Source: Castellaniella denitrificans (GTDB lineage Bacteria > Pseudomonadota > Gammaproteobacteria > Burkholderiales > Burkholderiaceae_B). From it: 49,644 nucleotides of DNA. The notes under the pieces are model-generated. The model made no database searches, was not told where the DNA came from, and saw nothing but the letters and a program-made list of their open reading frames with translations. A program made the position numbers and the translations under genes. The stretch's first letter is position 1, and every line of letters begins with the position of its first letter. The DNA is taken from positions 1 through 49,644 of the forward strand of contig NZ_JAPWHE010000014.1 of NCBI RefSeq assembly GCF_027214045.1. Direction: 5' to 3'. Of the stretch, positions 22,124-31,112 are shown piece after piece.

Positions 22124-22599
22124 CCCTGGAAGACCTGGCATTTCCTCCCACGGCAACTGATCAACTGGCGGCTCTCAAGCGTGCGGAAAGATTCAATACC
22201 GGGGCGATACGCAAGATGCAAGCCCTAGACCACATCACCATCGTTCTTCCCTGGCCGGACTCCAGGCTCATGCCCAACCGCAAGAACGGCCGACACTGGG
22301 CCGGAACTCAAGCAGCCAAGGCCCGGGCCCGAATGGATGGCGCCATGTCGGCCAAGCAGGCCGTGGGTCGCAACACCGTGTGCCTGCCGGAGCAGATCCC
22401 CGTGAAGATCACGTTCGCCGCGCCCGACAGGATCCGCCGGGACTTGGACAACCTGCACGCCGCCATGAAGGCGAGTCTCGACGGCATCGCCAAGGCCCTG
22501 GGCGTGGACGACAGCCGGTTTGTGCCGGTGACGCTCGATCGCGTGCTGGACGCAAAGAAAGAGGGTTTTGTCATGATCGAAATCGGGGGCGCCTGCTGA
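22120..22599 (+). CDS. rusA: RusA-like Holliday junction resolvase
   Basis: 159 residues. The RusA core spans about 35-158: ITIVLPWPDSRLMPN, then RRDLDNLHAAMKASLDGI with Asp108 and Asp110, and LGVDD (Asp130/131). These are the acidic catalytic residues of the family. About 33 extra N-terminal residues precede the core. The upstream SD (AAGGAAG) fits the long start at 22120, but an ATG at 22216 could give the usual length. Confidence 0.85.
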   Translation: MTLEDLAFPPTATDQLAALKRAERFNTGAIRKMQALDHITIVLPWPDSRLMPNRKNGRHWAGTQAAKARARMDGAMSAKQAVGRNTVCLPEQIPVKITFAAPDRIRRDLDNLHAAMKASLDGIAKALGVDDSRFVPVTLDRVLDAKKEGFVMIEIGGAC

Positions 22600-22949
22600 T
22601 GGCCGACTACCTCCACCGAAAATCCCACACCCACGAGCGCGCCAGGGAGGCATTGCGCAAGGCCGGCCACAAGGAGCCGCTGCAGAAGATCAACGCCCTG
22701 GTCTACGCCATCGAAGTCGAGACCGGCCGCGCATGCGTGGGCGATCAAACCGAATTCATCCGCGCCTGGCTGGATTCCATGCCGGTCGCGGGCCGCCGGA
22801 CGCCGCCCGAGTTCAGGCCGCTGACGATCAAGCCTTTGTCCATGATGCGTCACAACCTGGACCGCGCCGCGCTGGCGGAACCCAAGATGCAGGCGACCGC
22901 CGGCAGGGCGGGGAATGGGAACGAGAATTCACCCATTTGGAGGCGGTGA
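22599..22949 (+). CDS. Hypothetical phage protein
   Basis: 116 residues starting MADYLHRKSHTHERAREALR; basic and helical, ending GNENSPIWRR. It overlaps RusA by one base and the next gene by one base. No family recognised. Confidence 0.6.
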   Translation: MADYLHRKSHTHERAREALRKAGHKEPLQKINALVYAIEVETGRACVGDQTEFIRAWLDSMPVAGRRTPPEFRPLTIKPLSMMRHNLDRAALAEPKMQATAGRAGNGNENSPIWRR

Positions 22950-23404
22950 TGCAGTATCCGTCCTTCGTGCGCGCCGAGATCGAGAACTGGATTGCCTGGT
23001 GCTGGGCTGGCGAATCGCCGGAACCCAGGGAGCCGAGCCGCTGCTATTCGGCGGAACGCGGCTGGAAGGCCCCGGACTGGGAATCTGAGCCAGACGACCT
23101 GCCGCCCAAGATCATCTTCAATGCCGAGCGGGCCGCCCGGGTGCAGGTCATCTTCGACCACATGTCGCAACTCACCCGCCGGGTGCTGCAGTACGAGTAC
23201 ACGCACCGGTCCCGCTATGACCAGTGGGAGCGCCACATGGAAATGCACGAGGGAGAAATGCGGCCGGCATGGGTTCGGATCGGAAACAGCCGCCAGCGGC
23301 GCGCCAGGGCTGACCTGAAGATCACCAGGGATCAGTACGCGGCCTGCCTGGACGAATTCAAGATCGAGGTTTTCAAGGAGTTTGAGTGTGAAGTATGCGC
23401 CTGA
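22949..23404 (+). CDS. Candidate late regulator (Q position)
   Basis: 151 residues starting MQYPSFVRAEIENWIAWCWA. The second half (ARVQVIFDHMSQLTRRVLQY, YDQWERHM, RQRRARADLKIT) is helical and basic, with an HTH-like look. GGAGG precedes the ATG at 22949. It is near the end of the rightward early operon, before a terminator and the late genes, where lambdoid Q or other antiterminators lie. The role is inferred from position only. Confidence 0.6.
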   Translation: MQYPSFVRAEIENWIAWCWAGESPEPREPSRCYSAERGWKAPDWESEPDDLPPKIIFNAERAARVQVIFDHMSQLTRRVLQYEYTHRSRYDQWERHMEMHEGEMRPAWVRIGNSRQRRARADLKITRDQYAACLDEFKIEVFKEFECEVCA

Positions 23405-23684
23405 AATCCTGGGCTTGATGCGGCCGTACCCAGGGCGTGAATATCGCATGGCCCAGATCGTGCGCGATGTGTCACGCGGGCGGACAATGTCGCAGAGGGA
23501 GAGAAACGCTGTGCGTGAGGGCGTGCGCCGCGTACTGGATCATCTGATCGACTCTGGGCATGTGGCCAAGATCAAGGATGGCGAGACATCCGCGTTCTAT
23601 GTGTGGCGTGGCAATCTGCCACATGGAGTTGTTGAGAGTTGCCACGCTAACTGCCAGAATATCGGCAGAGACCTCACGCCCTGA
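23388..23684 (+). CDS. Small winged-helix-like protein, GTG start
   Basis: 98 residues. The GTG at 23388 has AAGGAG 7 bases upstream; the TTG at 23382 is too close. MRPYPGREYRMAQIVRDVSR and VREGVRRVLDHLIDSGHVAK read as a winged helix with recognition helix and wing. It overlaps the previous gene by 17 bases. Possible transcription factor. Confidence 0.65.
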   Translation: MKYAPEILGLMRPYPGREYRMAQIVRDVSRGRTMSQRERNAVREGVRRVLDHLIDSGHVAKIKDGETSAFYVWRGNLPHGVVESCHANCQNIGRDLTP

Positions 23685-23693
23685 GAAAACGTA

Positions 23694-23716
23694 CCCGCCC
23701 ATCGAGGCGGGTTTTT
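23694..23716 (+). terminator. Intrinsic terminator at the end of the rightward early operon
   Basis: CCCGCC, a 6-base loop, GGCGGG, then TTTTT, 10 bases after the last early gene. Confidence 0.9.
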
Positions 23717-23790
23717 CATTTCCGGCCCTTCGTGGGTGCGGCGCAAGTCCTGCATTGCAGGCCGCCCGGGTTGATCTCCGGCCGATCGAA

Positions 23791-24051
23791 TCAATCAAAG
23801 ATTTCGTGCCAGAACGATTTCTTTTTGTATCGTTTTTCGTAACCAGAATATGTCCTGTCGTAGTCGCGTACAGGGGGTGAGGGCTGTTGATGTTGGGGTG
23901 TTGGCGAGGTTTCTTGGGCGCTACGCTCAATCAGCTTATCGAGTTCACCACGATCCAGCCACACTCCGCGACACTGTGGGCAGTAATCGATCTCGATGTT
24001 CTGGCGCGATGACATGGTCAGATCCATGTCTTTACATACAGGGCACTTCAT
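23791..24051 (-). CDS. TFIIB-type zinc-ribbon protein
   Basis: 86 residues. MKCPVCKDMDL and IDYCPQCRGVWLDRGELDKL match the zf-TFIIB family (two CxxC pairs followed by GxWLDxGEL). The C-terminus is a Pro/Gln linker and a basic YEKRYKKKSFW tail. AAGGATGG precedes the ATG at 24051. It runs against the flanking operons, a moron-like arrangement. Confidence 0.85.
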   Translation of the reverse strand: MKCPVCKDMDLTMSSRQNIEIDYCPQCRGVWLDRGELDKLIERSAQETSPTPQHQQPSPPVRDYDRTYSGYEKRYKKKSFWHEIFD

Positions 24052-24250
24052 AGATCCATCCTTCTGCTGTTAAGGTAGAAGTAAGGTTGACAGATAAATC
24101 TAGTTTTTAGTTCCGTGGTTTCGGATGAGTTTTGTAACGCCACCGCAAACCACGGCTATCTGGTTGTCTCCTCCCGGGGCTGTTCGTAGCCTCGTTTCGC
24201 GCCCCGCTTGGTGAATGCTGAGTGGGGCGCGGTGTTTTTGGGAAACGAAA

Positions 24251-24619
24251 ATGATTCGTCGTCTTTACTTCCGCATCTTGAAATTCATACTTGCTCCGGT
24301 GCTGGATGATTTGGAAGAAGGCCGTCAGTGGAGCATGGGTCATATCCAAAAGAACCGCGACATGATCGATGTTCTGGCAAGGCGGCAAGGGCTGTTCGTG
24401 GGTTTCGGCGGGGACTGTTTGATCGATGAGAATGGAAATGCATGCCGCCCTGGTGCGCCAAAGAGCGATCTCCCCAATACGGCCCGCGCTGATTACGTCC
24501 ACTACGACCACAGCCAGTCCGCCGCTGAGATCGCCAAGTTGCTGAACATCACTAAGCCAGGCCGCCATGCTGTCGTGATCGATATCGGGCCGGACATGGC
24601 TGCGCCTCAGCCTACCTGA
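24251..24619 (+). CDS. Hypothetical phage protein
   Basis: 122 residues starting MIRRLYFRILKFILAPVLDD (amphipathic N-terminal helix). The middle has FGGDCLIDENGNACRPGAP, and the end VVIDIGPDMAAPQP. It follows a 7-bp GC hairpin (about 24200-24232). The SD is weak. No family recognised. Confidence 0.55.
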   Translation: MIRRLYFRILKFILAPVLDDLEEGRQWSMGHIQKNRDMIDVLARRQGLFVGFGGDCLIDENGNACRPGAPKSDLPNTARADYVHYDHSQSAAEIAKLLNITKPGRHAVVIDIGPDMAAPQPT

Positions 24620-24805
24620 TGGTCAGTGCGCACCGCTGGATCTTCGGACTTTCAGGCGCAAAGATTCGGACGATATCGGCATGGGCTACAAGTTGCCTAT
24701 CGGCTCAGGAGTGCCAGCCGTCGCTAACCGAGGGATGGCGCCAAAGACCACGACAAACCCCCCAGAGAGCTGGGAGGGGCTTCTAGGTCGACAGCATTCT
24801 GACAA
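24620..24805. other. Intergenic stretch containing a leftward terminator
   Basis: No gene seen; it holds the terminator at 24753-24777. Confidence 0.5.
24753..24777 (-). terminator. Terminator of the small minus-strand gene
   Basis: The minus-strand transcript forms an 8-bp stem including one G-U pair (CCTCCCAG/CTGGGGGG) with a 4-base loop, then TTT. Its place 29 bases after the stop at 24806 supports that gene being real. Confidence 0.6.
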
Positions 24806-25036
24806 TCACGAGCGCGCCCAGTTGTAAACTGAAACTTCGTAGGGTTGCAGTTCACCGCGCTCCCGCAACTGTTCCTCACAAGCAATGCGGCACGCTTGTT
24901 TCACAGCGTCGACCGATATTTCGTGCAGCTCAGCAACGCTGTGAGCAACACTTGGCCCTCCGCCGTCACGAACTTTCAAAAAAAGAAGATGGTGCATAGG
25001 AAGATCGGACAGGTCTGATTTCTGTGCGTCTGGCAT
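24806..25036 (-). CDS. Small hypothetical protein on the minus strand
   Basis: 76 residues starting MPDAQKSDLSDLPMHHLLFL; ends LQPYEVSVYNWARS. GGAAC precedes the ATG at 25036. It has its own terminator. The middle (HSVAELHEISVDAVKQACRI) could be an HTH. No family recognised. Confidence 0.5.
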   Translation of the reverse strand: MPDAQKSDLSDLPMHHLLFLKVRDGGGPSVAHSVAELHEISVDAVKQACRIACEEQLRERGELQPYEVSVYNWARS

Positions 25037-25085
25037 ATTTAGTTCCGATGCGTAAAAAGTCCTTTGTAGCGGGGTTGATCGACTG

Positions 25086-25718
25086 ATGCAAGGGGCTGCC
25101 ATCAACTCTCGACCTTCGCCACCACAGACTCCGCTGGCCGACGACCTGTATGACACGATCCTGGCGCCAGCGCCGGACGTGGCCGCCTGGGTGCAAGACA
25201 CCATCCTGGCCGACACCGGTCCGCTCCACAATCCCGACCATGCCCACCTGCTGGACGCCGACATCGGTTTCCTGTGGGCGTCGTCGGCCTTCACCAAGCG
25301 CGGCCGCACGGTAGTGGGCCAGGCCGAACAGGTCATGATCCGCGCCGGCGGCTGGCAGAAGGCCCGCCAGGAGCAGCAACTGCGCGAGTGGTTCGGGCAC
25401 GTGCCGGAATTCTTGATCACCCTGGCCGCCGACTACTGCGCCCAGTGCAGCGACACCGAGTTCTGCGCGCTGATCGAGCACGAGCTCTATCACATCGGCC
25501 AGGAGCAGGATGAATTCGGGGCGCCCAAGTTCACGAAAGACGGCATGCCCCGGCTGGCAATGCGCGGCCATGACGTCGAGGAGTTCGTCGGCGTGGTGCA
25601 GCGCTACGGCGCCAGCGCCCAGGTGGCGCGGATGGTCGAGGCAGCCAAGCATCCGCCGGCCGTCTCAGGCGCCAGCATCGCGCACGCATGCGGCACCTGC
25701 CTGAGGGCCGCCGCCTGA
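25086..25718 (+). CDS. Putative phage metallopeptidase
   Basis: 210 residues. HELYHIGQEQDEFG at about 140-153 is an HExxH-type zinc site with a downstream Glu. The surrounding FCALIEHELYHI and FTKDGMPRLAMRGHDVEEF match the phage metallopeptidase family found near terminases. Its substrate is unknown. The SD is weak. It is followed after 17 bases by the small terminase gene. Confidence 0.8.
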   Translation: MQGAAINSRPSPPQTPLADDLYDTILAPAPDVAAWVQDTILADTGPLHNPDHAHLLDADIGFLWASSAFTKRGRTVVGQAEQVMIRAGGWQKARQEQQLREWFGHVPEFLITLAADYCAQCSDTEFCALIEHELYHIGQEQDEFGAPKFTKDGMPRLAMRGHDVEEFVGVVQRYGASAQVARMVEAAKHPPAVSGASIAHACGTCLRAAA

Positions 25719-25735
25719 CCTGAAAGGAGTTTTGC

Positions 25736-26197
25736 ATGGCAACGCTTACCGATGCGGCCAAGCGCTTCATCGTCCAAGCGCTGGCCTGCTACGACACCCC
25801 CAGCGAGGTATCGGCGGCCCTGAAGGAAGAGATGGGTATCGATGTGTCGCGCATGCAGGTCGCCCAGTACGACCCCACGAAGGTGGCTGGCGCCAAGCTG
25901 GCGAGAAAGTGGCGCGATCTGTTCGAGGACACCCGCAAGAAGTTTCGTGAGGCCGTGGCAGAGATCCCCATCGCGGACCAGGCCTTCCGGCTGCGCGCCC
26001 TGGGCAAGATCTACGACCGGCACATGGCGCGAGGCAACGTGGCGGCCGCGGCGGCTGTGCTCGAGCAGGCCGCCAAGGAGCAGGGCGGCATGTTCACGAA
26101 CAAACGAGAGGTGAGCGGCCCCAACGGCGGTCCCATCCCGACCATGCCCACCACGATCGAACTGGTGGCCCCCAATGTCCAGCAAAGCGAGGATTGA
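25736..26197 (+). CDS. DUF2280 protein, small terminase subunit
   Basis: 153 residues. MATLTDAAKRFIVQALACYD and the RLRALGKIYDRHMARGNVAA block match DUF2280, the family normally found immediately upstream of terminase large subunits and thought to bind the packaging site. AAGGAG precedes the ATG. It overlaps the large subunit by 23 bases. Confidence 0.85.
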   Translation: MATLTDAAKRFIVQALACYDTPSEVSAALKEEMGIDVSRMQVAQYDPTKVAGAKLARKWRDLFEDTRKKFREAVAEIPIADQAFRLRALGKIYDRHMARGNVAAAAAVLEQAAKEQGGMFTNKREVSGPNGGPIPTMPTTIELVAPNVQQSED

Positions 26198-27428
26198 GCT
26201 ACCGCCGAAGCTGATCCCGGTTTTCAGCGGCCCGGCCCGGTATCGCGGCGCCCATGGTGGGCGTGGCAGCGGCAAGACGCGCAGTTTCGCCCTGATGACG
26301 GCTGTGCGGGCGTACATGTTCGCCGAGGCCGGCGTCTCGGGCAAGATACTGTGCGGTCGCGAGTACATGAACTCGCTGGAAGACTCCTCGATGGAGGAGG
26401 TCAAGCAGGCGATCCTGTCCGTGCCCTGGCTCGACGCCTATTTCGACATCGGCGAGAAGTACATCCGCACGAAGAATCGGCGGGTGTCATACGCCTTTGC
26501 CGGTCTGCGCCACAGCCTGAACAGCATCAAGTCCAAGGCCCGCATCCTGATCGCGTGGGTCGATGAGGCCGAGGACGTCAGCGAGACGGCGTGGATCAAA
26601 CTGCGCCCGACCGTGCGCGAGGCTGGCTCTGAGATCTGGGTCACCTGGAACCCGGAAAAGGACGGCAGCCCGACCGACAAGCGGTTCCGGAAAAGCCCGC
26701 CGGTCAACAGCCGGATCGCCGAACTGAACTACACGGACAACCCCTGGTTTCCACCCGAGCTCGACGAGGAACGGCTCAACGACCGCAATCTGCTGGACGA
26801 CCAGACCTACGCCTGGATTTGGGATGGCGCCTACCGTGAGAACAGCGAGGCGCAGATCCTGTCCGGCAAGTACCGAGTGGCCGAGTTCACGCCGGCCGCC
26901 GACTGGGACGGCCCGTACTTCGGTATCGACTGGGGTTTCAGCCAGGACCCGACGGCAGGCGTCAAGTGCTGGATTCACGATCAGCGGTTGTACATCGAGC
27001 ATGAGGCCGGAAAGGTCGGGCTCGAGAACGACGACATCGCGGACTTCATGATTGCCCGGCTGCCGGGCATCGAGAGCCACGCGGTGCGCGCCGACTCGGC
27101 CCGGCCGGAGACTATCAGCCACGTCAAGAGCAACGGCCGTGACACACGCAAGTGCCTGCCGCGCATTGTCGGCGTGGAGAAGTGGAAGGGCAGCGTCGAG
27201 GACGGCATAGCACACCTGCGGTCATACCGCGAGATCGTGATCCATCCGCGCTGCACGAAGACGCTCCACGAGGCGAGGACGTACAGCTACAAGGTCGATC
27301 GGCTGACCGGTGATGTGCTGACAGACATCGTGGACAAGAACAACCACTACATCGACGCGAGCCGCTATGCGCTGGCGCCGCTAATCAAGCGGCGCGGGGC
27401 GGCTATCGTTCAACCCCTGAGAATGTAA
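26175..27428 (+). CDS. terL: Terminase large subunit
   Basis: 417 residues. The Walker A motif GGRGSGKT lies at 28-35 and Walker B ILIAWVDEAED at 124-134 (Asp130, Glu131). Coupling motif VTWNP follows. The nuclease domain has catalytic Asp252 in GIDWGF, a second Asp in VRADSARPE, and a third in DKNNHYIDASRYAL. This is the PBSX/Terminase_3 type. It packages DNA into the prohead through the portal. Confidence 0.95.
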   Translation: MSSKARIELPPKLIPVFSGPARYRGAHGGRGSGKTRSFALMTAVRAYMFAEAGVSGKILCGREYMNSLEDSSMEEVKQAILSVPWLDAYFDIGEKYIRTKNRRVSYAFAGLRHSLNSIKSKARILIAWVDEAEDVSETAWIKLRPTVREAGSEIWVTWNPEKDGSPTDKRFRKSPPVNSRIAELNYTDNPWFPPELDEERLNDRNLLDDQTYAWIWDGAYRENSEAQILSGKYRVAEFTPAADWDGPYFGIDWGFSQDPTAGVKCWIHDQRLYIEHEAGKVGLENDDIADFMIARLPGIESHAVRADSARPETISHVKSNGRDTRKCLPRIVGVEKWKGSVEDGIAHLRSYREIVIHPRCTKTLHEARTYSYKVDRLTGDVLTDIVDKNNHYIDASRYALAPLIKRRGAAIVQPLRM

Positions 27429-28786
27429 TGGCACTCAAAGTCCAAGAACCATCCGCGCAGGTCGCAGGCTACGCCGAAGACTGGCAGCTTGTCGCCGATC
27501 TGCTGGGCGGCACGCGAGCGATGCGGGCGGCTGCGGCGCGACGGCTGCCGAAGTGGCCGAACGAGTCGACCGAGAGCTATCAGGCACGGCTGTCCACGGC
27601 TACGCTCTTTCCGGCGCTCGCCCGCACTCTGGGTGTCATGGCCGGAAAGCCGTTCTCCAAGGCGCTGACCTACGGCGATGATGTCCCCGCCCGCATCCGT
27701 GAGTGGTGCGACGATGCCGATCTGCAGGGCACGAACCTGCACACGTTTGCCGCCGGCATGATGGAAGAGGCGCTGGGTTATGGGACTGCGGGCGTGCTGG
27801 TCGAGTATCCGCGCACCGATGGCGTGAGGACGGTTGCCGATGAACGGGCGGTGAATGCCCGCCCGTATCTGGTGCGCTACAACCACAACCAGATCCTTGG
27901 CTGGCGCTCGTTTCGTCTGAGCGGCGTGACGGTCCTGACCCAGTTGCGGCTGTCCGAATCAGCCGAGGTCGAGGACGGCGATTATGGCACCAAGGCCGTC
28001 GATCGGGTGCGTGTGCTGCGGCCCGGCTCATGGGAGTTGTGGGAAGAGGGCGAGAAGGGCGAATATGTCCTGACGGACTTTGGCGTGACAACCCTGCAGA
28101 AAATCCCGTTTGTGCCGTTCTATGGCCGCAAGACCGGATTCATGGCCGGCGTGTCGCCGCTGCTGGATCTGGCGCACCTGAACGTGAAGCATTGGCAGAG
28201 CCAAAGCGACCAGGACACGATCCTGCATGTTGCCCGGGTGCCGATCCTGGCCGCCATCACCAGTGACGAAGGTTTCGAGCTGACCGTCGGCGCTTCATCT
28301 GCCGTTCGCATTCCCGAGGGCGGCGACCTGAAGTTCGTCGAACATGGCGGCGCTGCGATTGCCGCCGGCCGCCAGTCGCTGCAGGACCTGGAAGACCAGA
28401 TGATCCAGACCGGCGCGGAACTGCTGGTCGCCAAGCCTGGTCAGCGCTCCGCCACCGAGGCAAACAACGATGCCGAGGCGAACAAGTCCGAACTGCAGCG
28501 CATCACCGAGGCTTTCGAGGACAGCCTGGACCAATGCCTGCAATTCATGGCGGACTGGGTGGGCGAGGCGCAGGGTGGCCACGTCAGCCTCTTCAAGGAC
28601 TTCGGTGCCGCGACCCTGACCGACGCATCGGCCCAACTGATCCTGTCCATGCAGCAGGCGGGGCTCATCAGCAAGGAGACGGCGATCCGCGAGCAGCAGC
28701 GCCGCGGCATGCTGGCGCCGGACCTGGATCCGACGGCTGAAATCGAACGTGCGCAGGCTGACGGTCCGGCGCTGGGGACGCTGTAA
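27428..28786 (+). CDS. Portal protein (DUF4055 type)
   Basis: 452 residues. The TESYQARLSTATLFPALART start and the MMEEALGYGTAGVLVEYPRT block are characteristic of DUF4055 portals. An Ala/Gln-rich helical C-terminal region follows, as in portal crown/barrel segments. It overlaps terL by one base and the MuF-like gene by one base. Confidence 0.85.
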   Translation: MALKVQEPSAQVAGYAEDWQLVADLLGGTRAMRAAAARRLPKWPNESTESYQARLSTATLFPALARTLGVMAGKPFSKALTYGDDVPARIREWCDDADLQGTNLHTFAAGMMEEALGYGTAGVLVEYPRTDGVRTVADERAVNARPYLVRYNHNQILGWRSFRLSGVTVLTQLRLSESAEVEDGDYGTKAVDRVRVLRPGSWELWEEGEKGEYVLTDFGVTTLQKIPFVPFYGRKTGFMAGVSPLLDLAHLNVKHWQSQSDQDTILHVARVPILAAITSDEGFELTVGASSAVRIPEGGDLKFVEHGGAAIAAGRQSLQDLEDQMIQTGAELLVAKPGQRSATEANNDAEANKSELQRITEAFEDSLDQCLQFMADWVGEAQGGHVSLFKDFGAATLTDASAQLILSMQQAGLISKETAIREQQRRGMLAPDLDPTAEIERAQADGPALGTL

Positions 28787-29859
28787 TGGCATCGCTCCCG
28801 CGCAGCGTCCTGGACGCGATGACGCGCCACCAGATCGACCTGACCCGCTATTCGAATTCCGAGGTTCGCCGCATTGTCGCCATCCTGAACCGCACTGATG
28901 CGGCGCTCATGGAGCGCATCGCGGTGGCGCTCGATAGCCTGCCGGCCTCGGCCAGCTTGAAGCAGATCGAAGAGGTGTTGCAGTCGGTGCGTACGCTGAA
29001 CGCTGAAGCCTATGCGGCGGTCCATCAAGGCATCAAGGGCGCTATGCAGGATCTGGCCCCGGTTGAGGCGGTGTTCATTCGAAACCTGTACCGGCATGCC
29101 GTGCCCGAGGTCGACTTCGCCGGCATCACGGCCGCCCAGACCCGGGCGGCCGCGCTGTCTCGGCCATTCCAGGGCAGACTGCTGAAAGAGTGGGCCGCTG
29201 GCATGGAGAGCGGCCGCATGATGCGCATCCGCGACACGATCCGCACCGGGTATCTGTCCGGGCAGACGACGAGCCAGATCGTGAAACAGATCAGGGGCAC
29301 CAGGGCAAACAACTATGCGGACGGCCTGCTGGAAGGCGACCGGCGCAGCGTCGAGCGTGTGGTCCGCACGGCATTGGGCCACACGGCGCAGTCAGCGCGT
29401 GAGGATTTTTTTGAGGCGAACGACGGCATTCTGGGAAACGAGGTCTGGATCTCGACCCTGGACGGGCGCACCAGCGATATTTGCCGGCTCCGCTCTGGGC
29501 TGGAATACACGCCCGGCCATAAGCCGGTCGGCCACCAGTATCCGTACTTGGGGGGTCCTGGGCGCGCGCACTGGCAATGCCGATCGACAGGCCTGCGGCT
29601 GCTCAAGGGACAGACGAAATTCAGCGGAACCCAATCGAGCCAGGACGGCTATGTGGACGCAAACCTGACCTATGGCCCATGGTTGAAAAGCCAGCCGGCC
29701 AGCGTCCAGGATGATGTGTTGGGCCCGACGCGCGGGAAGCTGTTCAGGGATGGCGGGCTGGATATCCAGGCCTTCCACAACGACAAGGGGCGGCTCCTCA
29801 CGCTGGACCAGTTGGCCGAACGAAATCACGCTGCTTTCGAGCGAGCGGGGATAGAATGA
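28786..29859 (+). CDS. Phage head morphogenesis protein (MuF/SPP1 gp7-like)
   Basis: 357 residues. The C-terminal MuF block is clear: TLDGRTSDICRLRSGLEY, then YPYLGGPGRAHWQCRSTGL, with the usual Cys/His pattern. The N-terminal 200 residues are helical. Such minor head proteins enter the capsid with the portal; exact function varies. Confidence 0.85.
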   Translation: MASLPRSVLDAMTRHQIDLTRYSNSEVRRIVAILNRTDAALMERIAVALDSLPASASLKQIEEVLQSVRTLNAEAYAAVHQGIKGAMQDLAPVEAVFIRNLYRHAVPEVDFAGITAAQTRAAALSRPFQGRLLKEWAAGMESGRMMRIRDTIRTGYLSGQTTSQIVKQIRGTRANNYADGLLEGDRRSVERVVRTALGHTAQSAREDFFEANDGILGNEVWISTLDGRTSDICRLRSGLEYTPGHKPVGHQYPYLGGPGRAHWQCRSTGLRLLKGQTKFSGTQSSQDGYVDANLTYGPWLKSQPASVQDDVLGPTRGKLFRDGGLDIQAFHNDKGRLLTLDQLAERNHAAFERAGIE

Positions 29860-29863
29860 GCCG

Positions 29864-30109
29864 ATGCTCTACATCGTCCCGCCTGCCGCGCCCGATGAGA
29901 AGGAAAAGACGCGCCGCAGGATCCGCCGCATGGATCGCCCGCCAGGGATGCTTCAGTGCAACCGCTGCGGCGGGCGCGCTGCGGCTACGATCCGGGCTGG
30001 CGTCACTGAAACCGGACATGGCACACTGATCCACAAGAATATCTGCGCCGAGTGCTACAAGCGCGGGCTGATCGTGCCGATGAATGTTGAGTTGAAACCC
30101 ATCAAATAG
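29864..30109 (+). CDS. Small zinc-ribbon protein
   Basis: 81 residues; CNRCGG at about 32-37 and CAECYK at about 61-66 form a four-Cys zinc site, with a basic N-terminal segment (KEKTRRRIRRMDRPPGM). Followed at once by a terminator. Function unknown. Confidence 0.7.
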   Translation: MLYIVPPAAPDEKEKTRRRIRRMDRPPGMLQCNRCGGRAAATIRAGVTETGHGTLIHKNICAECYKRGLIVPMNVELKPIK

Positions 30110-30133
30110 ACCCGCTTCGGCGGGTTTCTTCTT
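30110..30133 (+). terminator. Intrinsic terminator inside the head-gene operon
   Basis: ACCCGC, UUCG loop, GCGGGT, then TTCTTCTTT. Confidence 0.8.
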
Positions 30134-30243
30134 TCTGGCCGCCCCAGGCAACTGTGGGCGGCTTTTCTATGCCTGATCGCCGGACGGCAGCAGGCGCCCT
30201 GGGCAGATGCCCATAGTGGCCGGATGGCCGAGGAAGCAAAGCA

Positions 30244-31014
30244 ATGAAGCTCAAAATCCTGGAAGTGGACGGCAAGACCTACGCCGAGGTGCAGGACGGC
30301 AAGCCAGTGTACGTCGAAGACGACGGCAAGGAAGTGGCGTTCGACGCCCCCGGAACTCGCAACACGATCAGCCGCCTGAACGCCGAAGCCAAGAGCCACC
30401 GCGAAGCCAAAGAGGCTGCCGAGAAGGCGCTCAAGGGTTTCGAAGGCATCGAGGATCCGGCCGCCGCCATCAAGGCGCTGGAAACGGTCGCCAACCTGGA
30501 CAGCAAGAAGCTTATCGACGCCGGTGAGGTTGAAAAAGTGAAGGCCGAAGCCAGCAAGGCCTTCCAGGCGCAGTTGGACGAGGCGAACAGCAAGGCCAAG
30601 GCGCTGGAAGACCAACTCTACGCCGAGAAGATCGGCGGCAGCTTTGCCCGGTCCAAGATCATCGCCGATAAATTCGCCATCCCCGCCGATCTGGTGCAGG
30701 CCCGTTTCGGTCAGGCCTTCAAGGTCGAGGACGGCAAGACCGTGGCGTACGACGCCAACGGCAACAAGATTTTCTCCGCGGCCCGCCCGGGCGAACTGGC
30801 CGACTTCGACGAAGCCCTGCAGGTGCTGGTCGATGGCTACCCCTACAAGGAACAGATCCTGAAGTCCTCCGGCGCGAACGGCGGCGGGGCTGGCGGCGGT
30901 GGCGGCGGTCAAGGTGGCGCCCGCACCATGAGCCGCGAGCAGTTTTCCAAGCTGTCTCCCTCCGAGCAGATGGCCGCCGTCACCGGCGACAAGGCCGTTA
31001 CGCTCACCGATTAA
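30244..31014 (+). CDS. Capsid scaffolding protein
   Basis: 256 residues. A long helical middle (NAEAKSHREAKEAAEKALKG, VKAEASKAFQAQLDEANSKA) is flanked by a small beta-rich N-terminus and a Gly-rich linker before a C-terminal helix (MSREQFSKLSPSEQMAAVTG). This is the usual form of phage scaffolds (DUF6651-like), and it lies directly before the coat gene. Confidence 0.75.
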   Translation: MKLKILEVDGKTYAEVQDGKPVYVEDDGKEVAFDAPGTRNTISRLNAEAKSHREAKEAAEKALKGFEGIEDPAAAIKALETVANLDSKKLIDAGEVEKVKAEASKAFQAQLDEANSKAKALEDQLYAEKIGGSFARSKIIADKFAIPADLVQARFGQAFKVEDGKTVAYDANGNKIFSAARPGELADFDEALQVLVDGYPYKEQILKSSGANGGGAGGGGGGQGGARTMSREQFSKLSPSEQMAAVTGDKAVTLTD

Positions 31015-31112
31015 CGCATTGCCCCGGCTGGCGCCTCGGATGAGGCCTGGCGCTATCAGGGTCGGATGATCCTGCAATTCAACCTTCGTTTCATTTTTCA
31101 AGGATCAACATC

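Noticed and set aside
24087-24092. TTGACA as a promoter for the gene at 24251
   Set aside because: No acceptable -10 lies 16-18 bp downstream.
30055-31101. Minus-strand open frame of 348 codons
   Set aside because: Antisense to the scaffold gene and a product of its regular codon bias.
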